In this document: in pieces, positions 1 through 6,502 of the stretch
Numbering within the stretch: the first letter of the stretch is position 1
How the letters are laid out: every line of letters begins with the position of its first letter
Source of the DNA: Roseburia sp.
Lineage (GTDB): Bacteria > Bacillota > Clostridia > Lachnospirales > Lachnospiraceae
Assembly: GCA_003483745.1 (NCBI GenBank)
Contig: DMYD01000037.1
Location: forward strand, 1-8,467
Reading direction: 5' to 3'
DNA: 8,467 nucleotides
Notes under the pieces: model-generated
Database searches by the model: none
What the model was told of the DNA's origin: nothing
Seen by the model: the letters and a program-made list of their open reading frames with translations, nothing else
Position numbers and translations under genes: made by a program

Positions 1-334
1 CCACTTAGCATATAAAGTAATATCGCCAGTAACCTTAGAAGAAAAATCATAAGCTGTTGTACAGTCTTTATCGGTAAACCAGCCGGCAAAAGTAAAACCG
101 GTTTTGGAAGGATTTGCTGGCTTTGAAGCTGTATGATTGGACTCTACAGACTGGTTTGCAATAGAACTGCCGCCGTTGGAATCAAAGGAAACCGTATAAG
201 CAATGTTCCACTTTGCATACAAGGAAATATTACCAGTGACTTTAGAGCGAAAGTCATAAGCATTTGTGCAGTTTTTATCGGTATACCAGCCTGCAAAAGC
301 ATAACCGGTTAAAGTCGGATCTGCTGGCTTTGAA
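1..334 (-). repeat. Two tandem copies of a 207-bp coding repeat (69-residue Flg_new module)
   Basis: Bases 1-127 and 208-334 align without gaps at an offset of 207 bp (69 codons) and are about 80% identical by eye. Both begin with CCACTT and end with GGCTTTGAA on the plus strand. Similarity ends exactly after GGCTTTGAA: copy one continues with GCTGTATGATTGG, whereas at 335 the sequence changes to YfhO-coding DNA. The second copy is therefore cut off at its upstream (minus-strand) side. Confidence 0.8.
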
Positions 335-339
335 ATCAT
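1..339 (-). CDS. Fragment of a Listeria-Bacteroides (Flg_new/InlB-type) repeat surface protein, truncated at both ends
   Basis: The minus strand is open from 339 to the left edge (113 codons, no stop inside the window). It reads as two copies of the Listeria-Bacteroides repeat: a K-P-A-(D/N)-P start, a G-(Y/F)-x-F-A-G-W core, a D-K-(D/N)-C-T-x-A-Y-D-F stretch, then a T-G-(D/N)-I-(T/S)-L-Y-A-K-W end. In this family such repeats form small beta-grasp-like modules strung along secreted or cell-wall proteins of Firmicutes; the exact role here is unknown. No signal peptide or anchor is visible, so this is an internal piece. The repeat match stops abruptly near 334-339, in the middle of a module, and a stop codon (346-348, minus) lies just beyond. 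The ATG at 339 with an AAGGAG about 10 bases upstream is probably accidental, because the same bases encode conserved YfhO sequence on the other strand. The family call is firm; the gene boundaries are not natural ones. Confidence 0.75.
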   Translation of the reverse strand, partial: MISKPADPTLTGYAFAGWYTDKNCTNAYDFRSKVTGNISLYAKWNIAYTVSFDSNGGSSIANQSVESNHTASKPANPSKTGFTFAGWFTDKDCTTAYDFSSKVTGDITLYAKW

Positions 340-415
340 ACCATTTTATCTCCTTGCGGCTGACCGGCTGGCAGAAAAAAAGAAATATGGATATTTTGCG
401 CTTCTGACTGCTGTT

Positions 416-2209
416 ATGGCAGTGACAAATTATTTCTTTTTTGTCGGGGAAGTGATATTTGTGACCGTATATATCATTGTGCGGTATGTGGCGGATGCAC
501 AGTATGATAAAAAAGAGAAACTGCACTGTGTGGGACGGTTTGCTGCAGAGGGTGTGTCAGGTACTCTGATGGCATGTTTCTTTTTGCTCCCATCTCTGCT
601 TGCGGTGGCAGGCAACCGGAGAGTATCGCAGACGATTTTTGACAGAAATTTATTTGTTTATCAGGATGTAAAAACTTATTTTGCAATCCTAAAGAGTATG
701 ATTCTGCCGCCGGATATCATCAGTGGCGGAACATTGTTTGGAACGAAGGAAGGGCAGGTGGCGTCACTCAGTCTGTATCTGCCTTTGTTTGCGGTCAGCG
801 GAGTTATCGCATATCTGATACAGAAAAAAGGATGGGATTTCCGGAAAAAACTGTGTGCTGTCTGTCTGGTTTTCGCATTTGTTCCGGCATTCAATTCGCT
901 TTTTGTAGCAGGAAATGCGGTATATTATGCAAGATGGTTTTTCATGCCGCTTTTGATCATGGCATCTATGACAGCATCTGCGGTGGAGGATTTTGATGGA
1001 AAGTCATTTTCGATGGGATCGGTTTTTTATGGCGTTCTGCTGATGGTATTTTTGCTGATCGGAGTCATTACCAGATCGGCACTGGTAGAGGCAGATGGAT
1101 TTTTTCAGATTCAGAACCGTTCGCTGTATGAGCTGGAACTTGTGGCAGGAATCGGCAGTTTTGTGATACTGGCATATCTGGTATGGATTTTGAAGAAGGA
1201 TAAAAAGAAAAAATATCTGAATGTATTTCTGACAGCGACTGTGGTCTGCTGTGTAGGAACCGGGTATCTCCATATCCATATGGGATATACACAGGTGACA
1301 GATCATGGCAGGGAATCTTATAAAGAGCAGATTTTTACGGAAATGGCAAAGATCAGACCGCAGGAGGATGAATTTTACCGGGTGGAAACGGATCAGTCGA
1401 ACCGCAATGCCATGATGTGCCAGGATGTCCCATCCGTGACCTGTTTTTTAAGTACGGTTTCGGGTTCCATTATGGATTTTTATGATTTTGCAGGGATAAC
1501 ACGTGATGTTGCGAGCGAAATTCCATACGACAGACCGGGAATCCGCAGTCTTTTGTCAGTAAGGTATTTTTTGCAGAATGAGATAAGTTCGGATGACTAT
1601 GGATTTGTGAATCAGGATTTATTGACAGGATATGAAAAAACAGGGGAAGAAAACGGCTATGGCATCTATGAAAACAGGAATTATCTGCATATGGGAACGG
1701 TTTTTACAAGCTGTATGAAACGCTCTGAATACGAGAAACTCTCAGAGAAACAGAAAGATCTTGTGCTGGTGTATACACTGGTTGCGGAGGATGATGTGAC
1801 TGAAAAAATCATAGAAGAGACAGGTGCGACAGAGCTTTTGGCAGCACAGGTTCCGAAAATCAGTGCAAAAGAATTTGCGGCACAGTGTGAACAACAAAAC
1901 AAAAGCGCAGCGAACCGGTTTACATATGATGACACATATCTTACTTTTGATTATACAGACACGGATGGAGGGATCGCATTCTTTTCCGTGCCATACAGCA
2001 GTGGATTTTCTGCCTGTGTTGATGGGAAATATGCAGAAATTTTTAAAGCGTATGGAGGTCTTATGGCAGTCTGTATCCCGCAGGGCACACATACGGTCAC
2101 ACTTACCTACCGGGAACCGGGACTACTGCCTGGGGTAATTGGAAGTATTTCAGGTATTGTTTTATTTGCGCTATGGATGGTCGCCTGTGGCAACAGAAAG
2201 AAAGGGTAA
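416..2209 (+). CDS. YfhO-family membrane protein, N-terminally truncated (probable pseudogene)
   Basis: YfhO-family proteins are large polytopic membrane proteins linked to glycosylation of lipoteichoic or other envelope polymers (B. subtilis YfhO); full-length members run to roughly 850 residues. Here 597 residues follow the first ATG. The recognisable family sequence starts earlier, near 332-341 (I-I-P-F-Y-L-L-A-A-D-R-L), with no start codon and no ribosome binding site, so about 200 N-terminal residues are missing. Visible parts: about eight membrane helices (roughly residues 8-25, 45-66, 118-136, 147-165, 172-188, 200-220, 243-260, 268-286), a long extracytoplasmic domain (about 290-570) with the typical L-L-S-V-R-Y-F (379-385) and a conserved A-Y-G-G-L-M region (545-550), then a last helix (572-591). 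The reading frame is otherwise intact, which points to a recent truncation or an assembly joint. The ATG at 416 is only the first available start, not a credible native one. Confidence 0.75.
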   Translation: MAVTNYFFFVGEVIFVTVYIIVRYVADAQYDKKEKLHCVGRFAAEGVSGTLMACFFLLPSLLAVAGNRRVSQTIFDRNLFVYQDVKTYFAILKSMILPPDIISGGTLFGTKEGQVASLSLYLPLFAVSGVIAYLIQKKGWDFRKKLCAVCLVFAFVPAFNSLFVAGNAVYYARWFFMPLLIMASMTASAVEDFDGKSFSMGSVFYGVLLMVFLLIGVITRSALVEADGFFQIQNRSLYELELVAGIGSFVILAYLVWILKKDKKKKYLNVFLTATVVCCVGTGYLHIHMGYTQVTDHGRESYKEQIFTEMAKIRPQEDEFYRVETDQSNRNAMMCQDVPSVTCFLSTVSGSIMDFYDFAGITRDVASEIPYDRPGIRSLLSVRYFLQNEISSDDYGFVNQDLLTGYEKTGEENGYGIYENRNYLHMGTVFTSCMKRSEYEKLSEKQKDLVLVYTLVAEDDVTEKIIEETGATELLAAQVPKISAKEFAAQCEQQNKSAANRFTYDDTYLTFDYTDTDGGIAFFSVPYSSGFSACVDGKYAEIFKAYGGLMAVCIPQGTHTVTLTYREPGLLPGVIGSISGIVLFALWMVACGNRKKG

Positions 2210-2239
2210 ATCCGGCAGGGGTTCTATACAGAACATGTT

Positions 2240-2271
2240 AAAAAAATAGCTGCAGATTTTTCATCTGCAGC
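2240..2271 (-). terminator. Intrinsic terminator of galM
   Basis: A perfect 9-bp stem (GCTGCAGAT at 2249-2257, ATCTGCAGC at 2263-2271) encloses a 5-base loop. Read on the minus strand the hairpin is followed at once by TATTTTTTT, a classic U-tract, and it lies just after the galM stop codon. On the plus strand only a weak GTTGTCGTT follows, so it would terminate transcription from the YfhO side poorly. Confidence 0.85.
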
Positions 2272-2294
2272 GTTGTCGTTCATGTGTCAGTACA

Positions 2295-3332
2295 CTAAAA
2301 TGTAGAAAAATGATACAGCGTCTTGGAATGGAACGGTGCATCCGGGTGTAACACGATACTTGGGAAGTTGTCGTGGTTGATCGCATCCGGGAAATGCTGT
2401 GTTTCTAAGCAGACGCTGGTGCGGCTGTCATAGATTTTACCGTTTTTGCCCGGCTGTTTCATCGGCTGGCTGGCAACATAAAGCTGCATGCCCGGCTGAT
2501 CGGTAAAACAGGTCATGCGGATACCGCTTTCTTTGGACTGTAGTACGGCTGCTTCGCGAAGACCGGTTCCGTTGATCACAAAGTTGTGGTCGTAGGTGCC
2601 GAATTTGTGCAGCTGGTCATAGTCTGAGTAATAAGACTTGCCGATCGTATGCATCACTCTGAAATCAAACGGTGTATTGTCGACCGGGATCAGTTTTCCG
2701 GTAGGTGCCTGCGAATCGTCGAGTTCTGTGACTGCGTCTGCATCGATATACAGTTCGTGAGAAAGAATATCACCGTTTCCCTCACCGTTTAAGTTAAAAT
2801 AACCGTGGTTTGTGACATTCAGCAGAGTATCCTGATCTGCGGAAGCTTCGTATACGATCGAGAGCTCATTGTCCTCGGACCAGCCGTAGGTGACGGTCAG
2901 AGTCAGATTACCAGGATAACCTTCCTCGCCGTCGGCGGAAATCATAGTAAGGATCAGTTTGTCATCTTTGACTTTTGCGTCCCATGGTTTGGAGGCATAT
3001 CCGACCAGACCTCCGTGAAGGTGGTTGGTGCCGCAGTTTACGGCAAGCTGGTATTCTTTTCCGTTTAAAGTAAAATGACCGTCTTTGATGCGGTTTGCAA
3101 CACGTCCGACAACGGCGCCAAGGCTTGCATCGTCATTTTCATAAGCGGACATGGTGTCCATGCCAAGGCAGACATCTGTTGGATTGCCATTGCGGTCCGG
3201 AACGACGATCTTTACAAGACGGCATCCGAAGTTAAGAATTTCTACATAGGCACCAGCCTCATTTTCAAGATGGTATATATTAATATTTTCTCCTGTGTTA
3301 GTTGTACCGAAATCAGATTTTGTAATTTTCAT
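2295..3332 (-). CDS. galM: Aldose 1-epimerase (mutarotase)
   Basis: GalM interconverts alpha and beta anomers of galactose and glucose, feeding the Leloir pathway in the cytoplasm. The 345-residue product has the normal family length. It shows the substrate-binding Asn80-Arg81 (G-R-V-A-N-R-I), the N-H-L-H-G-G motif (103-108), N-V-T-N-H-G-Y-F-N-L (172-181, catalytic-acid histidine 176), Y-D-H-N (247-250) and the catalytic-base Glu310 in L-E-T-Q. The reading frame is open 19 codons further upstream to an ATG at 3389. I chose 3332 because AAAGGGG lies 6-7 bases before it, conserved sequence begins there (M-K-I-T-K-S-D-F-G), and the longer start would fall upstream of the predicted -10 box. It is a single-gene unit, divergent from sua5 and convergent with the YfhO remnant. 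No other galactose gene is adjacent, so the substrate preference is inferred from the family only. Confidence 0.93.
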   Translation of the reverse strand: MKITKSDFGTTNTGENINIYHLENEAGAYVEILNFGCRLVKIVVPDRNGNPTDVCLGMDTMSAYENDDASLGAVVGRVANRIKDGHFTLNGKEYQLAVNCGTNHLHGGLVGYASKPWDAKVKDDKLILTMISADGEEGYPGNLTLTVTYGWSEDNELSIVYEASADQDTLLNVTNHGYFNLNGEGNGDILSHELYIDADAVTELDDSQAPTGKLIPVDNTPFDFRVMHTIGKSYYSDYDQLHKFGTYDHNFVINGTGLREAAVLQSKESGIRMTCFTDQPGMQLYVASQPMKQPGKNGKIYDSRTSVCLETQHFPDAINHDNFPSIVLHPDAPFHSKTLYHFSTF

Positions 3333-3377
3333 GAAAACCCCTTTCCAAACATAACTGTTTGCAGATGAACAGTAATA

Positions 3378-3406
3378 ATTATGCCACATTTACGGAAACA
3401 TAGCAA
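3378..3406 (-). promoter_or_regulatory. Predicted sigma-A promoter of galM
   Basis: On the minus strand a -35 TTGCTA (3401-3406) and a -10 CATAAT (3378-3383) are separated by 17 bases, with a TG one base before the -10 (extended -10). The transcript would start near 3371, about 40 bases before the GalM ATG at 3332. This supports the shorter GalM start. Confidence 0.6.
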
Positions 3407-3477
3407 GTTACAGTTCGGATTCTATGGTAATTTTGCTGGAAAATCAAGGTACAAATCCGCGAATTATGCACACTCTG

Positions 3478-3506
3478 TTGCCTATTTGGATAAAATGTGC
3501 GATAAT
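3478..3506 (+). promoter_or_regulatory. Predicted sigma-A promoter of the sua5-upp operon
   Basis: A -35 TTGCCT (3478-3483), 17-base spacer and -10 GATAAT (3501-3506) with an extended TG (TGC before the -10) lie about 55 bases ahead of the Sua5 start. The promoter is divergent from that of galM; the two -35 boxes are about 70 bases apart. Confidence 0.6.
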
Positions 3507-3562
3507 ACAAATGTTTGGGAAAAATAAAAATAAGAATTATATTAGAAAAGAAGTAGTGATAT

Positions 3563-4615
3563 ATGCAGACGAAATTGATAAAGATAGACGCGGATAATCC
3601 GAATAAGGAGGATATGCAGGAAGCGGCAGAGATTATAAGATCCGGCGGGCTGGTAGCATTTCCGACCGAAACGGTTTACGGACTCGGGGCAAATGCACTT
3701 GATCCGGAGGCGTCAAAACGGATCTATGCGGCAAAGGGACGTCCTTCGGACAATCCGTTGATTGTTCATATATGCAGATTTGAAGAACTTTTATCCATTG
3801 CAAAAGAGGTTCCGCCGCAGGCAAAGAAACTGGCAGACGCGTTCTGGCCGGGACCGCTTACCATGATTGTGTGGAAGAATGAAAAGGTTCCGTATGAGAC
3901 CACCGGTGGAATGGATACGGTGGCAATCCGCATGCCAAATCATCCTGTTGCGCTTGCACTGATCGATGAGAGCGGTTGTATGATCGCGGCACCGAGTGCC
4001 AATACTTCCGGAAAGCCGAGCCCGACAGAAGCGGCACATGTGGCATTAGATCTTGATGGTAAGATACCGATGATACTGGATGGGGGCCCGGTTGGAATCG
4101 GTATTGAGTCTACAATCATTGATCTGACGGAAAAGATACCTATGATTCTGCGCCCGGGTTATATTACAAAAGAGATGTTAGAGGAAGTACTCGGGGAAGA
4201 AGTGCGCATTGATCCGGGAATCATTGCTGCGGATTCCACAAAGAAGCCGAAAGCGCCTGGAATGAAGTATAAACACTATGCGCCAAAGGCAGATCTGGTG
4301 CTGGTTGAGGGAGAACAGGAGGCTGTTGTTGCAAAGATCAATGCATTAGTCAGGGAAAAACAGGCAGCAGGACTAAAGGTCGGTGTTGTTGCAACGGATG
4401 AGACAGAATCTTTGTATCAGGCAGATTATGTGGTGACGATCGGAGCGAGGAGCGATGAGGATGCCATTGCCAGACATTTATATAAAATATTGCGTGAATT
4501 TGATGATTGGAATGTAGATGCGATTTATTCAGAAAGTTTTTCAACACCGAGAATCGGTCAGGCAATCATGAACCGGTTAATGAAAGCAGCAGGACATCAG
4601 GTGATTCAGGTTTGA
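3563..4615 (+). CDS. sua5: L-threonylcarbamoyladenylate synthase (Sua5/YwlC, two-domain form)
   Basis: Sua5 makes threonylcarbamoyl-AMP from threonine, bicarbonate and ATP, the first step of the t6A37 modification of ANN-decoding tRNAs. The 350-residue length fits the two-domain Sua5 type rather than the short TsaC. The YrdC domain (about 15-205) shows F-P-T-E-T-V-Y-G-L-G (33-42), the K-x-R motif Lys58/Arg60 in K-G-R-P-S-D-N-P-L, W-P-G-P-L-T (95-100) and the S-x-N pair Ser145/Asn147 in P-S-A-N-T-S-G, all nucleotide/threonine-site residues. The linker A-P-G-M-K-Y-K-H-Y-A-P (231-241) leads to the C-terminal Sua5 domain, which ends with G-Q-A-I-M-N-R-L. The ribosome binding site before 3563 is weak (GAAG), but homology covers the whole N-terminus. 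This is the first gene of a unit whose order recalls the Bacillus ywlC region. Confidence 0.95.
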   Translation: MQTKLIKIDADNPNKEDMQEAAEIIRSGGLVAFPTETVYGLGANALDPEASKRIYAAKGRPSDNPLIVHICRFEELLSIAKEVPPQAKKLADAFWPGPLTMIVWKNEKVPYETTGGMDTVAIRMPNHPVALALIDESGCMIAAPSANTSGKPSPTEAAHVALDLDGKIPMILDGGPVGIGIESTIIDLTEKIPMILRPGYITKEMLEEVLGEEVRIDPGIIAADSTKKPKAPGMKYKHYAPKADLVLVEGEQEAVVAKINALVREKQAAGLKVGVVATDETESLYQADYVVTIGARSDEDAIARHLYKILREFDDWNVDAIYSESFSTPRIGQAIMNRLMKAAGHQVIQV

Positions 4616-4636
4616 TGGGAGAAGGAAGGATAACGC

Positions 4637-5116
4637 ATGAAACAATATAATCGAATCCTGTTTGTCGCGGAGAATGGAACTTGCCGTGCTCCGATGGCAG
4701 CGGGCATACTTGGGGAGTATGTATTAAAACATCCGGTTGAAATCGGTGCGAGAGGAATGGTCGTTTTATTTCCGGAGCCGCTCAATCAGAAAGCGGAAGC
4801 AGTCATGATCAGCAATGGGATCAATCTGGATGGCTATATGTCGGCACAGCTGACGGAAGAAGATTTTACAGAGGACACATTAGTTCTTGTTATGGAACAC
4901 GCCCAGTTAGAAAAGGTTCTGGAAAAATACGAGAGAGCCAACCCGGAGAATGTATATGTTCTCACGGAACTTGTCGGAGATGAACTGGAGATTTTAGATC
5001 CGTATGGCGGCAGTCTGCAGGCATATGGGCTATGCTATGAAACAATGAGAAAGACCATCAAAAAGCTGGTCACTCTTTTAAATGAAGAAAGTAACGAAGG
5101 AAGCGAGGAAAATTAA
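4637..5116 (+). CDS. Low-molecular-weight protein tyrosine/arginine phosphatase-like protein lacking the catalytic cysteine
   Basis: This 159-residue protein has the LMW-PTP fold signature and sits where Bacillus has the arginine phosphatase ywlE. The P-loop region reads F-V-A-E-N-G-T-C-R-A-P-M. In active members it is V-C-x-G-N-T-C-R-S-P, with the nucleophilic Cys five residues before the Arg. Here that position is Ala11 (codon GCG, 4667-4669), and the Ser after Arg17 is Ala18. The usual S-A-G that follows is also altered (A-R-G, 38-40). The remaining Cys16 is the non-catalytic one next to the Arg. The general-acid D-P-(Y/F)-G-G motif (Asp121) and the C-terminal helix are kept. The protein is therefore unlikely to be a phosphatase by the normal mechanism; a phospho-residue-binding or structural role is possible. 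A good AAGGAAGG precedes the ATG 21 bases after sua5, and upp begins 1 base after its stop, so it is likely translationally coupled. Confidence 0.8.
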   Translation: MKQYNRILFVAENGTCRAPMAAGILGEYVLKHPVEIGARGMVVLFPEPLNQKAEAVMISNGINLDGYMSAQLTEEDFTEDTLVLVMEHAQLEKVLEKYERANPENVYVLTELVGDELEILDPYGGSLQAYGLCYETMRKTIKKLVTLLNEESNEGSEEN

Positions 5117-5117
5117 A

Positions 5118-5747
5118 ATGGGAAAAATCGTAGTAATGGATCATCCGTTGATCCAGCACAAAATCGGTATCATCCGCAGAGAGGAAACCGGATCAAAAGA
5201 TTTCCGTACCTTAGTCAGCGAGATTGCAATGCTGATGTGCTATGAGGCAACCAGAGACTTGAAACTTGCAGATGTGGAGATTGATACACCGATCTGCAAA
5301 ACGACTGTGAAAGAGTTAAAGGGCAAAAAGCTTGCTGTTGTACCGATTTTACGTGCCGGTCTTGGCATGGTGGACGGTATGCTGGCAATGATTCCTGCAG
5401 CAAAAGTCGGACATATCGGACTTTATCGTGATCCGGAGACATTAGAGCCGGTAGAGTATTACTGTAAACTTCCGGCAGACTGCGCAAACAGAGAGGTGTT
5501 TGTGGTGGATCCGATGCTGGCAACCGGAGGTTCTTCGTCTGCAGCAATTCAGATGTTAAAGGACAAAGGGGTTAAAAATATACGTCTGATGTGCATTATT
5601 GCAGCACCGGAAGGCGTGAAAAAAATGCAGGAGGATCATCCGGATGTAGATGTATATATTGGGGCTTTAGATGACCATTTAAATGAGCATGGTTATATTG
5701 TTCCGGGACTTGGAGATGCCGGAGACCGTATTTTTGGAACCAAATAA
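5118..5747 (+). CDS. upp: Uracil phosphoribosyltransferase
   Basis: UPRT converts uracil and PRPP to UMP in pyrimidine salvage. The 209-residue product has the family's standard length. Visible motifs are P-I-L-R-A-G-L-G-M (76-84), the PRPP-binding loop V-V-D-P-M-L-A-T-G-G-S-S (129-140), and the uracil-binding C-terminal segment G-Y-I-V-P-G-L-G-D-A-G-D-R (192-204). The frame is open 12 codons further upstream inside the phosphatase-like gene, but those codons show no family sequence. The start at 5118 gives the family-type M-G-K-I-V-V-M-D-H-P and has AGGAA (5106-5110) seven bases upstream. Only one base separates it from the preceding stop. With the deaminase downstream it forms a pyrimidine-salvage pair. 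Confidence 0.97.
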   Translation: MGKIVVMDHPLIQHKIGIIRREETGSKDFRTLVSEIAMLMCYEATRDLKLADVEIDTPICKTTVKELKGKKLAVVPILRAGLGMVDGMLAMIPAAKVGHIGLYRDPETLEPVEYYCKLPADCANREVFVVDPMLATGGSSSAAIQMLKDKGVKNIRLMCIIAAPEGVKKMQEDHPDVDVYIGALDDHLNEHGYIVPGLGDAGDRIFGTK

Positions 5748-5780
5748 CAGTACAGGTTATTGAAAGTTTTGGAGGTTAAC

Positions 5781-6266
5781 ATGAGCGGCAAAAGGGAAGA
5801 TTATATCAGTTGGGATGAATATTTTATGGGAGTTGCAGTACTTTCGGGAATGCGTTCAAAAGATCCGAATACACAGGTGGGAGCCTGTATTGTCAGCGAA
5901 GATCACAAGATACTCTCGATGGGGTATAACGGATTTCCGACTGGCTGCTCGGATGATGAATTCCCATGGGAACGTGAGGGAGAACCTTTAGAAAATAAAT
6001 ATTTTTATACCACACACAGTGAACTGAATGCGATTTTAAATTATCGTGGAGGAAGCTTAGAGGGTGCGACGATTTATGTTACATTGTTTCCCTGCAATGA
6101 ATGTGCAAAAGCGATCATTCAGTCGGGGATCCGCAGGATCGTGTATGACAGTGACAAGTATGAGGCAACACCGGCGGTCGTGGCGTCAAAAAAGATGCTG
6201 AATGCGGCGGGAGTTGTACTGCAGCGTTATGAACATACGAATCGCAGGATAGAGTTGGAACTGTAA
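5781..6266 (+). CDS. dCMP deaminase family protein (ComEB-like)
   Basis: These zinc enzymes deaminate dCMP to dUMP, the precursor for thymidylate. The 161-residue product shows the cytidine/deoxycytidylate deaminase signature: H-S-E (79-81; His79 a zinc ligand, Glu81 the proton shuttle) and P-C-N-E-C (104-108; Cys105 and Cys108 zinc ligands). The N-terminal D-P-N-T-Q-V-G-A (28-35) and G-Y-N-G-F-P-x-G (48-55) are typical of dCMP deaminases. I chose the ATG at 5781 because GGAGG (5771-5775) lies five bases upstream and the conserved (W-D-E-Y-F-M) region follows; an in-frame TTG at 5760 lacks such a site. The gene begins 33 bases after upp and ends the operon at a strong terminator. Substrate specificity (dCMP rather than CMP or a modified nucleotide) is inferred from family motifs. 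Confidence 0.9.
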   Translation: MSGKREDYISWDEYFMGVAVLSGMRSKDPNTQVGACIVSEDHKILSMGYNGFPTGCSDDEFPWEREGEPLENKYFYTTHSELNAILNYRGGSLEGATIYVTLFPCNECAKAIIQSGIRRIVYDSDKYEATPAVVASKKMLNAAGVVLQRYEHTNRRIELEL

Positions 6267-6274
6267 TATGAATC

Positions 6275-6331
6275 AAAAAAACATGTATGGAAGAAACTGT
6301 TACAGACGGGATTTTTCATACATGTTTTTTT
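6275..6331 (+). terminator. Strong intrinsic terminator closing the sua5-upp operon
   Basis: A perfect 15-bp inverted repeat pairs AAAAAAACATGTATG (6275-6289) with CATACATGTTTTTTT (6317-6331) across a 27-base loop. The A-run before and seven T residues at the end make it an intrinsic terminator, potentially in both directions. It starts 8 bases after the deaminase stop codon and insulates the atp operon. Confidence 0.88.
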
Positions 6332-6383
6332 GTGCAGTGATGTTTTTGGAGGATTGTAATGTTTTGTATATAATAGGTAAAAT

Positions 6384-6398
6384 CTAAAATTATTTTAG
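6384..6398. promoter_or_regulatory. AT-rich 15-bp palindrome in the atp leader region (possible operator)
   Basis: CTAAAAT-T-ATTTTAG is a perfect 7+1+7 inverted repeat between two candidate promoters. Its GC content is low and its surroundings are AT-rich, so it could be chance. No regulator can be named from the sequence. Confidence 0.3.
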
Positions 6399-6439
6399 TA
6401 AAAAGGAAATATTATCTATACAAAATGACGGATAATTGA

Positions 6440-6467
6440 TAGACAAAATGGCGAAAAATGTTATAAT
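6440..6467 (+). promoter_or_regulatory. Predicted promoter of the atp operon
   Basis: TAGACA (6440-6445), a 16-base spacer and a perfect TATAAT (6462-6467) preceded by TG (extended -10) lie about 30 bases before the AtpZ-like start. A second, weaker candidate (TTGGAG at 6346-6351, TATAAT at 6369-6374, 17-base spacer) lies upstream. An imperfect direct repeat, ACAAAATGACG (6420-6430) and ACAAAATGGCG (6443-6453), spaced 23 bp, overlaps the -35 region of the main promoter. Confidence 0.6.
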
Positions 6468-6502
6468 GAATAAAGATTGTACTTTATGGAGGAACGATGT
6501 AA

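Noticed and set aside
339..353. AAGGAG plus ATG on the minus strand as a true start of the repeat protein
   Set aside because: The same bases encode the conserved YfhO segment Y-L-L-A on the plus strand, and the predicted protein would begin in the middle of a repeat module without a signal peptide.
2221..2234. Small inverted repeat GTTCT-ATAC-AGAAC after the YfhO gene
   Set aside because: The 5-bp stem has no T-tract and lies in a short spacer next to the convincing galM terminator; chance is likely.
3075..3368. 97-codon plus-strand ORF opposite galM
   Set aside because: It is the complement of a well-supported gene and has no ribosome binding site or recognisable domain, so it is a shadow frame.
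3333..3389. Longer GalM start at ATG 3389 (19 extra residues)
   Set aside because: It lies upstream of the predicted -10 box, the extra residues do not look like GalM, and the ATG at 3332 has a good AAAGGGG at proper spacing.
3605..3616. AAGGAGG followed by ATG inside sua5 as an alternative start (3614)
   Set aside because: Spacing is only two bases, and starting there would remove conserved N-terminal residues. It is probably a chance Shine-Dalgarno-like stretch in coding sequence (K-E-D).
5082..5117. Upp start at 5082 overlapping the phosphatase-like gene
   Set aside because: The 12 extra residues are highly charged and not family-like; the ATG at 5118 gives the standard 209-residue UPRT and has its own ribosome binding site.
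5760..5780. TTG start for the dCMP deaminase
   Set aside because: No ribosome binding site is placed for it; ATG 5781 has GGAGG five bases upstream.
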